Assembly (NCBI RefSeq): GCF_002352765.1
Contig: NZ_KZ293963.1
Span: 3,684,559 to 3,748,558 of the forward strand
Reading direction: 5' to 3'
DNA: 64,000 nucleotides
Source of the DNA: Alteribacter populi
GTDB taxonomy: Bacteria > Bacillota > Bacilli > Bacillales > Salisediminibacteriaceae
This document shows, piece by piece, positions 25,713 to 33,581 of the stretch; the stretch's first letter is position 1, and each line of letters opens with the position of its first letter. The position numbers were made by a program, and so were the translations under genes. The notes under the pieces were generated by a model. It did not search any database, had not been told where the DNA came from, and saw only the letters and a list, made by a program, of their open reading frames with translations.

Positions 25713-26039
25713 ATGGTGAAGCTTACCATTCCTTTAAATGGAACGACGGAAGTCACAGATTTTGCAGAATATGAAAAAAGGTTTAAAGCGTTGGCAGACC
25801 AGAAGCGTCTTCATCTCCTTTCAATATTGTGTAAAGAAGGGTCCGTGTGTGTTTGTGACTTGACCGATATTTTGGATCTTCCACAATCAAAACTGTCTTA
25901 TCATTTAAAAATATTATTGGATGCGGATATTATTTTAAAAGAAAAAAGAGGGACATGGAATTATTACAAAATTAATAATGAAGTGATCGACCACCTTTTA
26001 TCTGAAGAACTCTGCTGCTTATTTCGCCCAGCTAAATAA
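25713..26039 (+). CDS. ArsR-family metalloregulator
   Basis: A 108-residue winged-helix repressor. The recognition helix is in LDLPQSKLSYHLKIL, and just before it the stretch SVCVCDL holds Cys46 and Cys48, the alpha-3 metal or metalloid site of ArsR. Two adjacent cysteines near the end (Cys101, Cys102, in ELCCLF) may add ligands. The first start possible is TTG 25692, but ATG 25713 follows TAGGAGGTG exactly and is used. Probably binds the ATCAAAAAAAATTGAT boxes and releases them on arsenic(III) or a similar thiophilic inducer; the inducer is inferred. Confidence 0.9.
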   Translation: MVKLTIPLNGTTEVTDFAEYEKRFKALADQKRLHLLSILCKEGSVCVCDLTDILDLPQSKLSYHLKILLDADIILKEKRGTWNYYKINNEVIDHLLSEELCCLFRPAK

Positions 26040-26064
26040 AGCTGGGATTTCATTACACGAATAC

Positions 26065-26113
26065 ATCAAAAAAAATTGATTTATTTTTATCTATTACATC
26101 AAAAAAAATTGAT
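26065..26113 (+). promoter_or_regulatory. Second pair of ArsR-type operators
   Basis: Identical 16-mers ATCAAAAAAAATTGAT at 26065-26080 and 26098-26113, 33 bp apart, in the gap between arsR and the permease. They indicate independent control of the downstream genes, or DNA looping with the first pair. Confidence 0.85.
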
Positions 26114-26133
26114 CAAATAGGAGTGATGTTGTC

Positions 26134-26997
26134 ATGATGGAAGCGTTTAAGAGTTTTGTAACGATTGCTACCCAGTTAACCCTTTTATTTATTGGAGTTT
26201 CGTTTCTATTAAATTTGCTTCAGGCTTACATACCTTACGAAAAGCTTGAAGCACGACTTAAAAAAGCACATCCATTGATTGGCGGTTTGATAGCATTGCT
26301 ATTTGCCTTTATTACCCCCTTTTGTTCCTGCTCGACAATTCCAGTAATCGTAAATTTGCTTAAGAATAATGTAAGGTTTGGGGTTGTTATGGTATTTTTA
26401 TTTGCTTCTCCAGTATTAGACCCCACGATTCTTACGATTATGACAGTCATTATGGGATGGCAGGTCACGATACTATATACCTTAGTCACGGCGTTTTTCT
26501 CCTTAACGATAGGGTTGCTTTTAGAAAATTTCGGCTTTGAAAAGTCCTTGAAAAATGTCGTCATGAGTGGGTATGAGCGTTCGGATAAGAGATTTTCTTG
26601 GAAAAATGCTTGGAAAGAAACATGGGATCTCATGAAGTCAGTTTACCCTTATCTACTGTTAGGTGCAGCGATCGGTGCAATCATTCATGGCCTTGTTCCA
26701 GCAGAGTTTATAAGCACTTATTTTGGAAGCGATGCGTGGTGGTTAATTCCATTGGCAGCGGTCGTGGGGATTCCGCTTTACATTCGGTTATCGAGCATGA
26801 TTCCGATTTCTCAAATCCTTATCGTCAATGGCATGGCTTTAGGCCCCGTCATGGCGATGATGATCAGTTCAGCAGGCGCGAGTTTGCCAGAGCTTGTACT
26901 GTTGAAATCGATATTCAAAAAGGAGTTGATTGCTACGTTTGTCGTATCGGTACTAAGCATGTCAACCGTATCAGGCTTTATCTTTTACATTATCTAG
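26134..26997 (+). CDS. Permease of the ArsP/YraQ (DUF318) family
   Basis: A 287-residue membrane protein with about eight spans. The signature ITPFCSCSTIPV with Cys64 and Cys66 in a membrane segment is typical of this permease family, whose ArsP members export organoarsenicals. A second conserved region (IPLYIRLSSMIPISQIL, in part) is near residue 220. ATG 26134 after TAGGAGTG. Its control by the ArsR boxes supports a role in metalloid or thiophilic compound efflux. The exact substrate cannot be stated. Confidence 0.82.
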   Translation: MMEAFKSFVTIATQLTLLFIGVSFLLNLLQAYIPYEKLEARLKKAHPLIGGLIALLFAFITPFCSCSTIPVIVNLLKNNVRFGVVMVFLFASPVLDPTILTIMTVIMGWQVTILYTLVTAFFSLTIGLLLENFGFEKSLKNVVMSGYERSDKRFSWKNAWKETWDLMKSVYPYLLLGAAIGAIIHGLVPAEFISTYFGSDAWWLIPLAAVVGIPLYIRLSSMIPISQILIVNGMALGPVMAMMISSAGASLPELVLLKSIFKKELIATFVVSVLSMSTVSGFIFYII

Positions 26998-27013
26998 ATA
27001 GGAGGAATTCCAA

Positions 27014-27169
27014 ATAGGAGTCAAATTACTCGAAGTGTTATTGCAAAAGGAACGAAAGGTACGAAAGTGCTGTGTTAGATGGAGTCAGTATATAAAGCAG
27101 CTTCTTATCGATGAAAAAGTGAATGAACAGCAGCAAGAGCTTGAAAGAAAATACTATCAAAATGGATAA
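27014..27169 (+). CDS. Small CC-motif protein, apparent ATA start
   Basis: A 51-residue frame reads VKLLEVLLQKERKVRKCCVRW, quoted in part as RKVRKCCVRW, then a charged helix ending ERKYYQNG. It is preceded by AGATAGGAGGAATTCCAA, but the codon at the right distance is ATA, not ATG; the next usable start would be GTG or TTG inside the frame. Either the start has mutated, or a rare ATA start is used. The two adjacent Cys suggest metal or metalloid handling, like its neighbours. Confidence 0.4.
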   Translation: MGVKLLEVLLQKERKVRKCCVRWSQYIKQLLIDEKVNEQQQELERKYYQNG

Positions 27170-27209
27170 AAGCATTGAACGAGTTTAGAAAAGGAGGTGA
27201 AGGAATATC

Positions 27210-27338
27210 GTGAAAATATTATGGAGTAAATTCAAGGGCAAGGAAAAGGTCGAGAAGGAATCAAAGTGCTGTAAGATTGAAATAAAAGAAGTTCAACAGC
27301 CATCTGCTTGCTGCCAGGAAAGAAAAAGCTCTCATTAA
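27210..27338 (+). CDS. Small Cys-rich protein of the ars-like operon (42 aa)
   Basis: Starts at GTG 27210 after AAAAGGAGGTGAAGG, a very strong ribosome binding site. The 42-residue lysine-rich peptide has two Cys pairs, in ESKCCKIEI and PSACCQE, and no membrane segment. Similar small CC proteins occur beside arsenic genes in Bacillaceae (recalled). It could be a metallochaperone for the permease or a thiol buffer. The terminator overlaps its last codons. Confidence 0.7.
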   Translation: MKILWSKFKGKEKVEKESKCCKIEIKEVQQPSACCQERKSSH

Positions 27339-27354
27339 TTTGGGGGCTTTTTTT
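27321..27354 (+). terminator. Terminator of the ArsR-permease operon
   Basis: AAAAAGC with neighbouring pairs (27323-27333) against GGGGGCTTTTTTT (27342-27354). Confidence 0.7.
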
Positions 27355-27393
27355 GGATAAATGACGAATCCTTTTCGTAAAAAATTATTATTA

Positions 27394-27422
27394 TTGCCTG
27401 TTTTCAGATTATTTACTATAAT
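27394..27422 (+). promoter_or_regulatory. Sigma-A promoter of the flavoprotein-BASS operon
   Basis: TTGCCT (27394-27399), 17-bp spacer, TATAAT (27417-27422), about 70 bp before the first ATG. Confidence 0.7.
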
Positions 27423-27491
27423 GGGAAAAATGTCGGGCAAATTCTAGTTTTATAATGTAGGTCGAACAATGAAGAGTAAGGGGAGAATGAA

Positions 27492-28883
27492 ATGATCTCA
27501 ACAAACGAAAAATTGGTTACCGCTTTACGGAGTGTTCTTCCGGAAAAACAAGTCACGATCAATCAAACGGTTTTAGAGCAACATAGTAAAGATGAGTCGT
27601 ATCATGCTTCTAGTTTGCCGGATATTGTTGTTTTTCCGACAACGGCAGAAGAAGTGAGTAACACCATAAAAATAGCCGAACAAAACAAAGTGCCGGTTGT
27701 CCCATTTGGAGTGGGATCGAGCTTAGAAGGGCATGTGATCCCTTACGACCAAGGAATTACGATTGATTTTTCCCTCATGAATAAAATAATCGAGGTCAAG
27801 GAAAGCGACTTTCTTGTGAGAGTTCAACCAGGGGTCACCCGTTCTCAGTTAAATAAAGAACTGAAAAAATACGGGTTGTTTTTCACTGTTGACCCGGGAG
27901 CAGATGCCACACTTGGGGGAATGGCAGCAACGAATGCTAGTGGAACAACTTCCGTCAAATACGGAGTGATGCGCGACCAAGTACGTGATTTGGAGGTTGT
28001 TCTTGCAGATGGAACGGTCATACATACGGGTAATTTAGCGGAGAAGTCTTCATCTGGCTATCATTTAAACGGTCTCTTTGTTGGATCTGAAGGAACGCTT
28101 GGCTGCTTTACTGAATTGACGCTGCGAGTTTACGGTATTCCAGAACATATTATGGCTGCTAGAGCGACCTTTCCAACGGTGAATGATGCCGTTGCAGCGG
28201 TCGTTAGTATTTTACAAGCCGGTATCCCAATCGCAAGGGTTGAACTTGTAGATGAACCTTCAATGAAACAAGTAAACGTATATAGTGAAACAGCTTATAA
28301 GGAACAACCTACTTTATTTTTAGAGTTTCATGGGAATGAAGCCGGGTTAAAGCAGGACGTTGAATTTATGAACGAAATTGTAGCAGATCACCATTGTGAA
28401 AAAATTGATTTTGAGACCGATAACGCTGCACGAACTCAATTGTGGGAAGCGCGTCATAACTTAGCTTACGCTTATGTCCATGGAAATCCAGGGAAAAAGC
28501 TGATGGTGACCGATGTTTGTTTACCGATCTCAGAGTTAGCCGGCGCGATTGAACATGCCAGAGAGGCACTTGACTCGTTATCACTAACGGGAGGAATTGT
28601 AGGTCATGTCGGTGACGGCAATTTTCACGCCCTTTTGATGATTGATATGAACGATTCAGATGAGCTGAAAAAAGCGGATGATTTTAATGAAAAAATTGTG
28701 ATGTATGCACTTGAACGTGGTGGAACGTGTACTGGAGAGCATGGTGTCGGAGTTGGGAAACGGAAATATCAAGAGAAGGAGCACGGAGACGGACTGCTTG
28801 TGATGGAAAAGATCAAACAAGCACTCGATCCTGATATGCTTTTGAATCCAAATAAAATTTTTAAACAGAAAAACAGGGGGTGA
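27492..28883 (+). CDS. GlcD-type FAD-binding 2-hydroxyacid dehydrogenase
   Basis: A 463-residue flavoenzyme of the FAD_binding_4 / FAD-oxidase C type (glycolate oxidase subunit D, D-lactate dehydrogenase). FAD-binding residues are in VVPFGVGSSLEGHVIP and GGMAATNASGTTSVKYG (both shown in part), and the C-terminal domain has VGHVGDGNFHALL and GTCTGEHGVGVGKR. It oxidises a D-2-hydroxyacid such as lactate or glycolate; which one is not visible. ATG 27492 with AAGGGGAG. The next gene starts 4 bp after its stop, so the two are translationally linked. Confidence 0.85.
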   Translation: MISTNEKLVTALRSVLPEKQVTINQTVLEQHSKDESYHASSLPDIVVFPTTAEEVSNTIKIAEQNKVPVVPFGVGSSLEGHVIPYDQGITIDFSLMNKIIEVKESDFLVRVQPGVTRSQLNKELKKYGLFFTVDPGADATLGGMAATNASGTTSVKYGVMRDQVRDLEVVLADGTVIHTGNLAEKSSSGYHLNGLFVGSEGTLGCFTELTLRVYGIPEHIMAARATFPTVNDAVAAVVSILQAGIPIARVELVDEPSMKQVNVYSETAYKEQPTLFLEFHGNEAGLKQDVEFMNEIVADHHCEKIDFETDNAARTQLWEARHNLAYAYVHGNPGKKLMVTDVCLPISELAGAIEHAREALDSLSLTGGIVGHVGDGNFHALLMIDMNDSDELKKADDFNEKIVMYALERGGTCTGEHGVGVGKRKYQEKEHGDGLLVMEKIKQALDPDMLLNPNKIFKQKNRG

Positions 28884-28887
28884 CTGC

Positions 28888-29871
28888 ATGAAAACGTTAG
28901 AAGCGATCAGTACGATAGCTGGAAAATATTTTGCGGTATGGGTGATCGGTATTGCTATGATTGCTTTTATGGCTCCGGATCCCTTTTTAACGTTATCAGG
29001 ATATATCACAATATTATTAGGTGTTGTCATGTTTGGTATGGGGCTGACGTTAAAGGCGGTTGATTTTAAAATCGTCTTAACGAACCCTTTGCCAGTTATC
29101 ATTGGCGTTTGTGCCCAATTTATCATCATGCCGCTTGTTGCTTTTTTGATTGCCTATCTATTAAATTTGCCAGCGGAATTAGCTGCGGGGCTCGTTCTTC
29201 TCGGTTCCGTTCCAGGTGGTACCGCTTCAAACGTCATGGTGTATCTCGCAAAAGGGAATTTGCCATTATCCATTGCGATGACGTCATTATCAACATTATT
29301 AGCACCGATTGCGACACCCTTTATTCTACTAATGCTTGCAGGTCAATGGCTCCCTGTTGATCCGATGTCAATGTTTATGTCGATTATTCAAGTCATCATT
29401 ATCCCGATCGTATTAGGTATTGTCATCCGGAGATACCTTCCGAGGGTTGTTGAAAAAAGCATCACTGTCATCCCGCTAATTTCGGTTCTTGCCATTATCA
29501 TCATTGTATCTGCTGTTGTCGCGGGGAATGCAAGCAATATCGCTTCAGCAGGCCTGCTTATTTTTACCGCTGTAGCCCTTCACAACGCGTTCGGATTGCT
29601 CATCGGTTACTTAACAGCGCTTGCGTTAAAGCTTGATGAAAGTAATCGAAGAGCGATTTCGATTGAAGTCGGTATGCAAAACTCAGGTTTAGGGGTAGCA
29701 TTAGCCGCTGCTCACTTTGGACCATTAGCGGCTTTACCTAGTGCCGTTGCGGCTGTCTGGCATAACATTTCCGGCCCGATCCTCGCTACTTATTGGTCAA
29801 AAAAACAAGTGAACTTAGATCAGCCGTTTAACGCAGAAGTGCCGGAAAGTGAGAACAAGGCTCAGATTTGA
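28888..29871 (+). CDS. BASS-family Na+-coupled organic anion transporter
   Basis: A 327-residue membrane protein of the bile acid:sodium symporter superfamily with about nine or ten spans. The GSVPGGTASNVMVYLAKGN segment, in part PGGTASNVM, is the unwound-helix Na+ site of the family, and the IEVGMQNSGLG stretch is the second. Bacterial members carry pantoate, keto acids or similar monocarboxylates. Coupling with the upstream flavoprotein suggests it imports the hydroxyacid that the enzyme oxidises. ATG 28888 with CAGGGGGTG overlapping the previous stop. Confidence 0.88.
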   Translation: MKTLEAISTIAGKYFAVWVIGIAMIAFMAPDPFLTLSGYITILLGVVMFGMGLTLKAVDFKIVLTNPLPVIIGVCAQFIIMPLVAFLIAYLLNLPAELAAGLVLLGSVPGGTASNVMVYLAKGNLPLSIAMTSLSTLLAPIATPFILLMLAGQWLPVDPMSMFMSIIQVIIIPIVLGIVIRRYLPRVVEKSITVIPLISVLAIIIIVSAVVAGNASNIASAGLLIFTAVALHNAFGLLIGYLTALALKLDESNRRAISIEVGMQNSGLGVALAAAHFGPLAALPSAVAAVWHNISGPILATYWSKKQVNLDQPFNAEVPESENKAQI

Positions 29872-29892
29872 TCTGCTCATGGTTAAATAATA

Positions 29893-29933
29893 AAAAACGA
29901 GTGCAAAACCAATCGGTTTTGCACTCGTTTTTC
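29893..29933. terminator. Bidirectional terminator
   Basis: AAAAACGAGTGCAAAACC (29893-29910) and GGTTTTGCACTCGTTTTT (29915-29932): an 18-bp perfect stem with a 4-base loop, serving the convergent BASS and YfmJ-type genes. Confidence 0.93.
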
Positions 29934-29999
29934 TATGTTATTTGTAATGTTTTCTCCACCTTATTGGAGTCTCTCCTTCAAACAAGTCACTTTCTACTT

Positions 30000-31010
30000 C
30001 TATTCCTCTCCTACTCGAATCAACTGCTTCCCAATATTGTTTCCAGCAAATAGTCCGAGAAATGAGTCGGGAATATTTTCAAAACCATCGTTAATGGTTT
30101 CTTCATAGGTTAGCTTGCCTTCTTGAAGCCACTTTCCGAGCTCGCGCGCTCCTTCTTGAAATTGATCAGCGTAATCGCCTACAATAAACCCTTGAATACG
30201 AACACGCGATTTAATTAAATACGTATGAATACGCGGCCCAATATCGTCGCCTGTTTTATTATAAGAAGATATCGCTCCACACTGTGGTATTCGTGCAAAG
30301 GTGTTCAGTAGAGGGTATACAGCTTCAGAGACAGTACCACCCACGTTATCAAAATACACGTCCACTCCATCAGGGCACGCATCCTTTAAAGCTTGGTGAA
30401 TGTTATCAGTTGTTTTGTAATTAATTGCCATGTCAAACCCGGCTTTGTTTTTCAAGTAGTCAATTTTTTCATCAGAACCAGCAATTCCAACGACTTTTGC
30501 CCCTTTAAGCTTTGCAATTTGGCCTGCGATCATCCCAACAGCCCCTGCGGCACCAGATACGACCACCGTTTCGTTTTCTTTTGGGTCTCCTATTTCTGTC
30601 ATTCCAAAATACGCGGTTAAACCGGGCATTCCGAGAACACCCAAATAGGATGATATTGGAGCCAGGTTCGCATCTATTTTTCTCACCTGGCTTTCCTTAG
30701 CAATCGAATATTCCTGCCACGCTAAATTGCCGATTACATAATCTCCTTCACTAAGGTGGTCCCCTTTAGAACGTGTAATTTTTCCTACGATTCCTCCCGT
30801 AAGGACTTCATTTAATTTGAATGGTTCAACATAAGACTTAACGTCCTCCATACGACCTCTCATGTACGGGTCAACGGAGACATAAAGGGTCTGAATAAGC
30901 ACTTCGCCATCTTTTGGTTCAGGGATCGTTGTTTCTACAAACCGAAAATTCTCTTTTGTTGGTGTTCCTATAGGGCGTTTCGCTAGCATAATTTGTTGCA
31001 TCGTCGTCAT
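30000..31010 (-). CDS. NADP-dependent oxidoreductase, YfmJ/CurA (leukotriene B4 dehydrogenase) family
   Basis: A 336-residue MDR-type reductase that reduces the double bond of alpha,beta-unsaturated ketones or aldehydes. The family features are MRGRMEDVKSYVEPF near residue 50, GMPGLTAYFGM, the cofactor motif VSGAAGAVGMIAGQIAKLKG (in part AAGAVG) and YFDNVGG. The start codon ATG 31008-31010 has GGAGGGACTATCA before it; ATG three codons inside is an alternative. Monocistronic. Probably a detoxification enzyme. Confidence 0.88.
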   Translation of the reverse strand: MTTMQQIMLAKRPIGTPTKENFRFVETTIPEPKDGEVLIQTLYVSVDPYMRGRMEDVKSYVEPFKLNEVLTGGIVGKITRSKGDHLSEGDYVIGNLAWQEYSIAKESQVRKIDANLAPISSYLGVLGMPGLTAYFGMTEIGDPKENETVVVSGAAGAVGMIAGQIAKLKGAKVVGIAGSDEKIDYLKNKAGFDMAINYKTTDNIHQALKDACPDGVDVYFDNVGGTVSEAVYPLLNTFARIPQCGAISSYNKTGDDIGPRIHTYLIKSRVRIQGFIVGDYADQFQEGARELGKWLQEGKLTYEETINDGFENIPDSFLGLFAGNNIGKQLIRVGEE

Positions 31011-31123
31011 TGATAGTCCCTCCTCTAAGATAATGTCTTTTCATTATAGGGATTATTTACCTGTAAACGCGAAGAATCTGCTTATGGAAAGACAAAAAAC
31101 TGTTTCGGGATACCTATAAAAAA

Positions 31124-31175
31124 GGTGCCTGACCCCCGGTACGTTAACGCGTTAACGTACTGGGGGTCAGGCACC
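31124..31175. repeat. GGTGCCTGACCCCC palindrome, copy 1
   Basis: A 52-bp inverted repeat with outer arms GGTGCCTGACCCCC and GGGGGTCAGGCACC and inner arms GTACGTTAACG/CGTTAACGTAC, one mismatch. A second copy with different inner arms lies at 55031-55076. It is located between the divergent YfmJ-type and LysM genes. Confidence 0.9.
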
Positions 31176-31301
31176 ATCTAGCAATCAATGGCTATTTTCC
31201 TCTTTTCTTTTTCGAACCTCCCACCCCTACACGAATAGTATATAGGCAGAGGTCCATAATCTTTGTCCGAACTTACTTCAAATAAAAGGAAAGTGATAAC
31301 G

Positions 31302-33116
31302 GTGCAGTTTTTTTATACGGTTCGCCCGGGTGATACGTTGTTTGCGATTGCAAGGAGGTGGGAACTTCCGGTTGACTCCTTGATTGCTGCGAATAATTTG
31401 CATCCGCCATACACGATTACTGTGGGCCAGCAGTTGTCGATTCCACTAGGAGTTAATGTCGTCCGTGTACAACCGGGAGATTCAGTCTTTCAGATTGCGC
31501 AAACCTATCAGGTGCCGATATCTGTCATTATAGAAGCTAATCAGCTTCAGCCCCCTTATGTCATTCATGCTGGCCAGCTGCTAAATGTGCCACCTGGCGT
31601 GCCTTATTATACAGTTCAACCTGGAGATACTTTGTATCAAATTGCTCGACGATTTAATGTAACAACGAAAGGAAGCCCTAATCATGAGCTCATTCGTGAA
31701 GTCAACCAGCTTCCATCGTCTGATCTTTTCCCTGGGATGAGGCTAACGATACCTTACGTGCCTCCTGGTGACCAAGGCTTAATTGCTTATAATTCAGATC
31801 GAGGCGGGGATTTCGATATTTGGTTATATAACCCCCGAAGCGGAGTGAATGTGCAGCTAACCAATGAATTGGCTGACTCGTTTTCAAATCCGATATGGTC
31901 AGAGGATAGCACTAGAATTGCTTTCATAGGTAAGAACAGAGTCCTTTATGTGATTCAAGTAATGACCGGTGCAATTGCCCAAATAGACCAATTGGAAGAA
32001 GGAGCAGAAATTGCTTGGTCGCCTGATAATGAAAGGCTCGCTTATACGAAACAAGATCACATCCTCTTGTATAACGTCGTGTCACATCAAGCAGAAAGCA
32101 TTGCGGAGCCGGGAGCAACGGATGTCCAATGGTTTCCAAGCGGAGAAGAATTGTTGTATCAGGCGCCTGATGCATCAGGATTCAGTCAGCTATACCGTAT
32201 TCAAACAGACGGAACTGGGAAAAAACAAATAACAAGCAATACAGAAGGCCGGCTTAACAATGCCCAGCTATCTCCGGACGGTACGTTTGCACTATATACA
32301 ACTCCAGGTGTTAGTATCTCGATTATTCACACCGTGGAAATCGAAACAGGGAATGTCTTTGAAATAAGAGGAGGGCCACTTGCCAAAAATTATTTCCCGA
32401 TATGGTCGCCTGATTCGATGCAGATTGCCTACAACGCTACCGCGTTTGAAGACAGAGGGTATTTTTCGCAAATCAGAACCGTGGGGCGCCGAGGGGAGAC
32501 TGATACGATTTGGGCGCTTTCTAATTGTTTTGCGACACCCGTAACCTGGTCATCAGATGGAGAAAAAATCGCTTATCTTAGCGGTTGTACCGAACAGGAT
32601 TTTGCCCACGAAATGTGGAGTGTCGATTTAGATCACCCCGTTCCGATCCAGCTGATTGAAGGAGTAAGAATCATGTCTTTCACCTGGTCTCCAGCTCCGA
32701 TTGGTGACTTGTCGAGAGAAACCTATACCAACCCGATTTACAACGTGAGCTTTCAATATCCATCGCACTGGAAAAAAGTAACCGATGAAAGGTACGAAGG
32801 AAGGGATGGTTTTTTTCAAATTTCCGCGATTTCAGCAGGTGAACACATCGATGTGGTATGCCAAAGAGAAGCCTTTCACCCTTTATTGCCCTACGGATCC
32901 ATGCCCAAAGTCTTTAAAACTCAGATTGAAAACGAGGAGGCATGCTACATTTTCCCCTCTGCAGACCAACCTGTAGACATGTTGAGACAGGCAGCCGTTA
33001 TCGTAAGGTATCAGAAGCCTATACAAATTCAAGGTACAGCGTACAATTACTTTATTTTGTGGGCAGATGAGCAGCATATTAATGAGATCACTTCTACTCT
33101 CAACTTTTCTCATTAA
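31302..33116 (+). CDS. LysM-repeat protein with TolB-like beta-propeller
   Basis: About 604 residues. Three LysM peptidoglycan-binding repeats occupy the first 155 residues (YTVRPGDTLFAIARRW, VRVQPGDSVFQIAQTY, YTVQPGDTLYQIARRF), the third with an inserted KGSPNHELI loop. Then come PD40/TolB-type blades seen as SDRGGDFDIWLYNP, WSEDSTRIAFIG, WSPDNERLAYTK, LSPDGTFALYTT, WSPDSMQIAYN and WSSDGEKIAYLSG. A C-terminal domain of about 110 residues starts at TYTNPIYNVSFQYPSHWKK, in part. No signal peptide is present, as for spore coat/cortex LysM proteins. GTG 31302 with AAAGGAAAG is preferred to an upstream TTG 31263. Confidence 0.82.
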   Translation: MQFFYTVRPGDTLFAIARRWELPVDSLIAANNLHPPYTITVGQQLSIPLGVNVVRVQPGDSVFQIAQTYQVPISVIIEANQLQPPYVIHAGQLLNVPPGVPYYTVQPGDTLYQIARRFNVTTKGSPNHELIREVNQLPSSDLFPGMRLTIPYVPPGDQGLIAYNSDRGGDFDIWLYNPRSGVNVQLTNELADSFSNPIWSEDSTRIAFIGKNRVLYVIQVMTGAIAQIDQLEEGAEIAWSPDNERLAYTKQDHILLYNVVSHQAESIAEPGATDVQWFPSGEELLYQAPDASGFSQLYRIQTDGTGKKQITSNTEGRLNNAQLSPDGTFALYTTPGVSISIIHTVEIETGNVFEIRGGPLAKNYFPIWSPDSMQIAYNATAFEDRGYFSQIRTVGRRGETDTIWALSNCFATPVTWSSDGEKIAYLSGCTEQDFAHEMWSVDLDHPVPIQLIEGVRIMSFTWSPAPIGDLSRETYTNPIYNVSFQYPSHWKKVTDERYEGRDGFFQISAISAGEHIDVVCQREAFHPLLPYGSMPKVFKTQIENEEACYIFPSADQPVDMLRQAAVIVRYQKPIQIQGTAYNYFILWADEQHINEITSTLNFSH

Positions 33117-33581
33117 CATTAGAAATTCGGGATTTGCTTTTTGGGGGAGGTCGTAAAGGTTGTTGCACTCATTTGCCCCTAGACTACTCTCCCAAGTTTG
33201 GAGGGAAACTATAGACGAAAACAGAGAATGGTGCGAATTTTGCCGAAATTTAGCATGTAAATTTACATGATGGCATGATAGACTTCATAAGAGGATGTTC
33301 AAAAAGTCCGCTAAAAATAGCTGTCGTAGAATGTGATCTCCTGTTAAATATCACTACGTCCTGCGGCGAACGCAGGAGTCCCCCATCCTGAGGAAGTTCG
33401 TTGACATATGTCTCTTCCTCTGCTAGTGAAGCTACGAAGAGTATCCGTCGAGACAGCTCGTAGTGATGGCTACGACGTCTTGCTCGTCGCCTCGACCTAC
33501 TCGGCTCTTTTGAACACGCACTATAAGGCGATTTGTAATCGTAACCACAGCGAAATGAGTTATGTATTGGAGTGTGGATAC
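33117..33581. other. Intergenic region dominated by MITE-like element copy A
   Basis: No gene before the regulator. The left 170 bases are ordinary sequence with an inverted ATGTAAATTTACAT (33255-33268), then the MITE-like copy at 33287-33524. Confidence 0.6.
33287..33524 (+). mobile_element. MITE-like element, copy A
   Basis: About 238 bp, from ATAAGAGGATGTTCAAAAAG to TTTTGAACACGCACTATA. The ends are imperfect inverted repeats. Copy C at 49998-50181 is its inverted homologue (shared internal blocks AATAGCTGTCG, CTCCTG.TAAAT, CCCCATCCTG.GGAAG, CTCGGCTCTTTT), and copy B at 45437-45494 is an internally deleted form. It encodes nothing; the open frame starting at 33408 inside it is an artefact fused to the regulator gene. 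Confidence 0.75.

Noticed and set aside
33408..33581. Start of the sigma-54 regulator at 33408
   Set aside because: This part lies in MITE-like copy A and lacks a ribosome binding site; ATG 33582 fits better.
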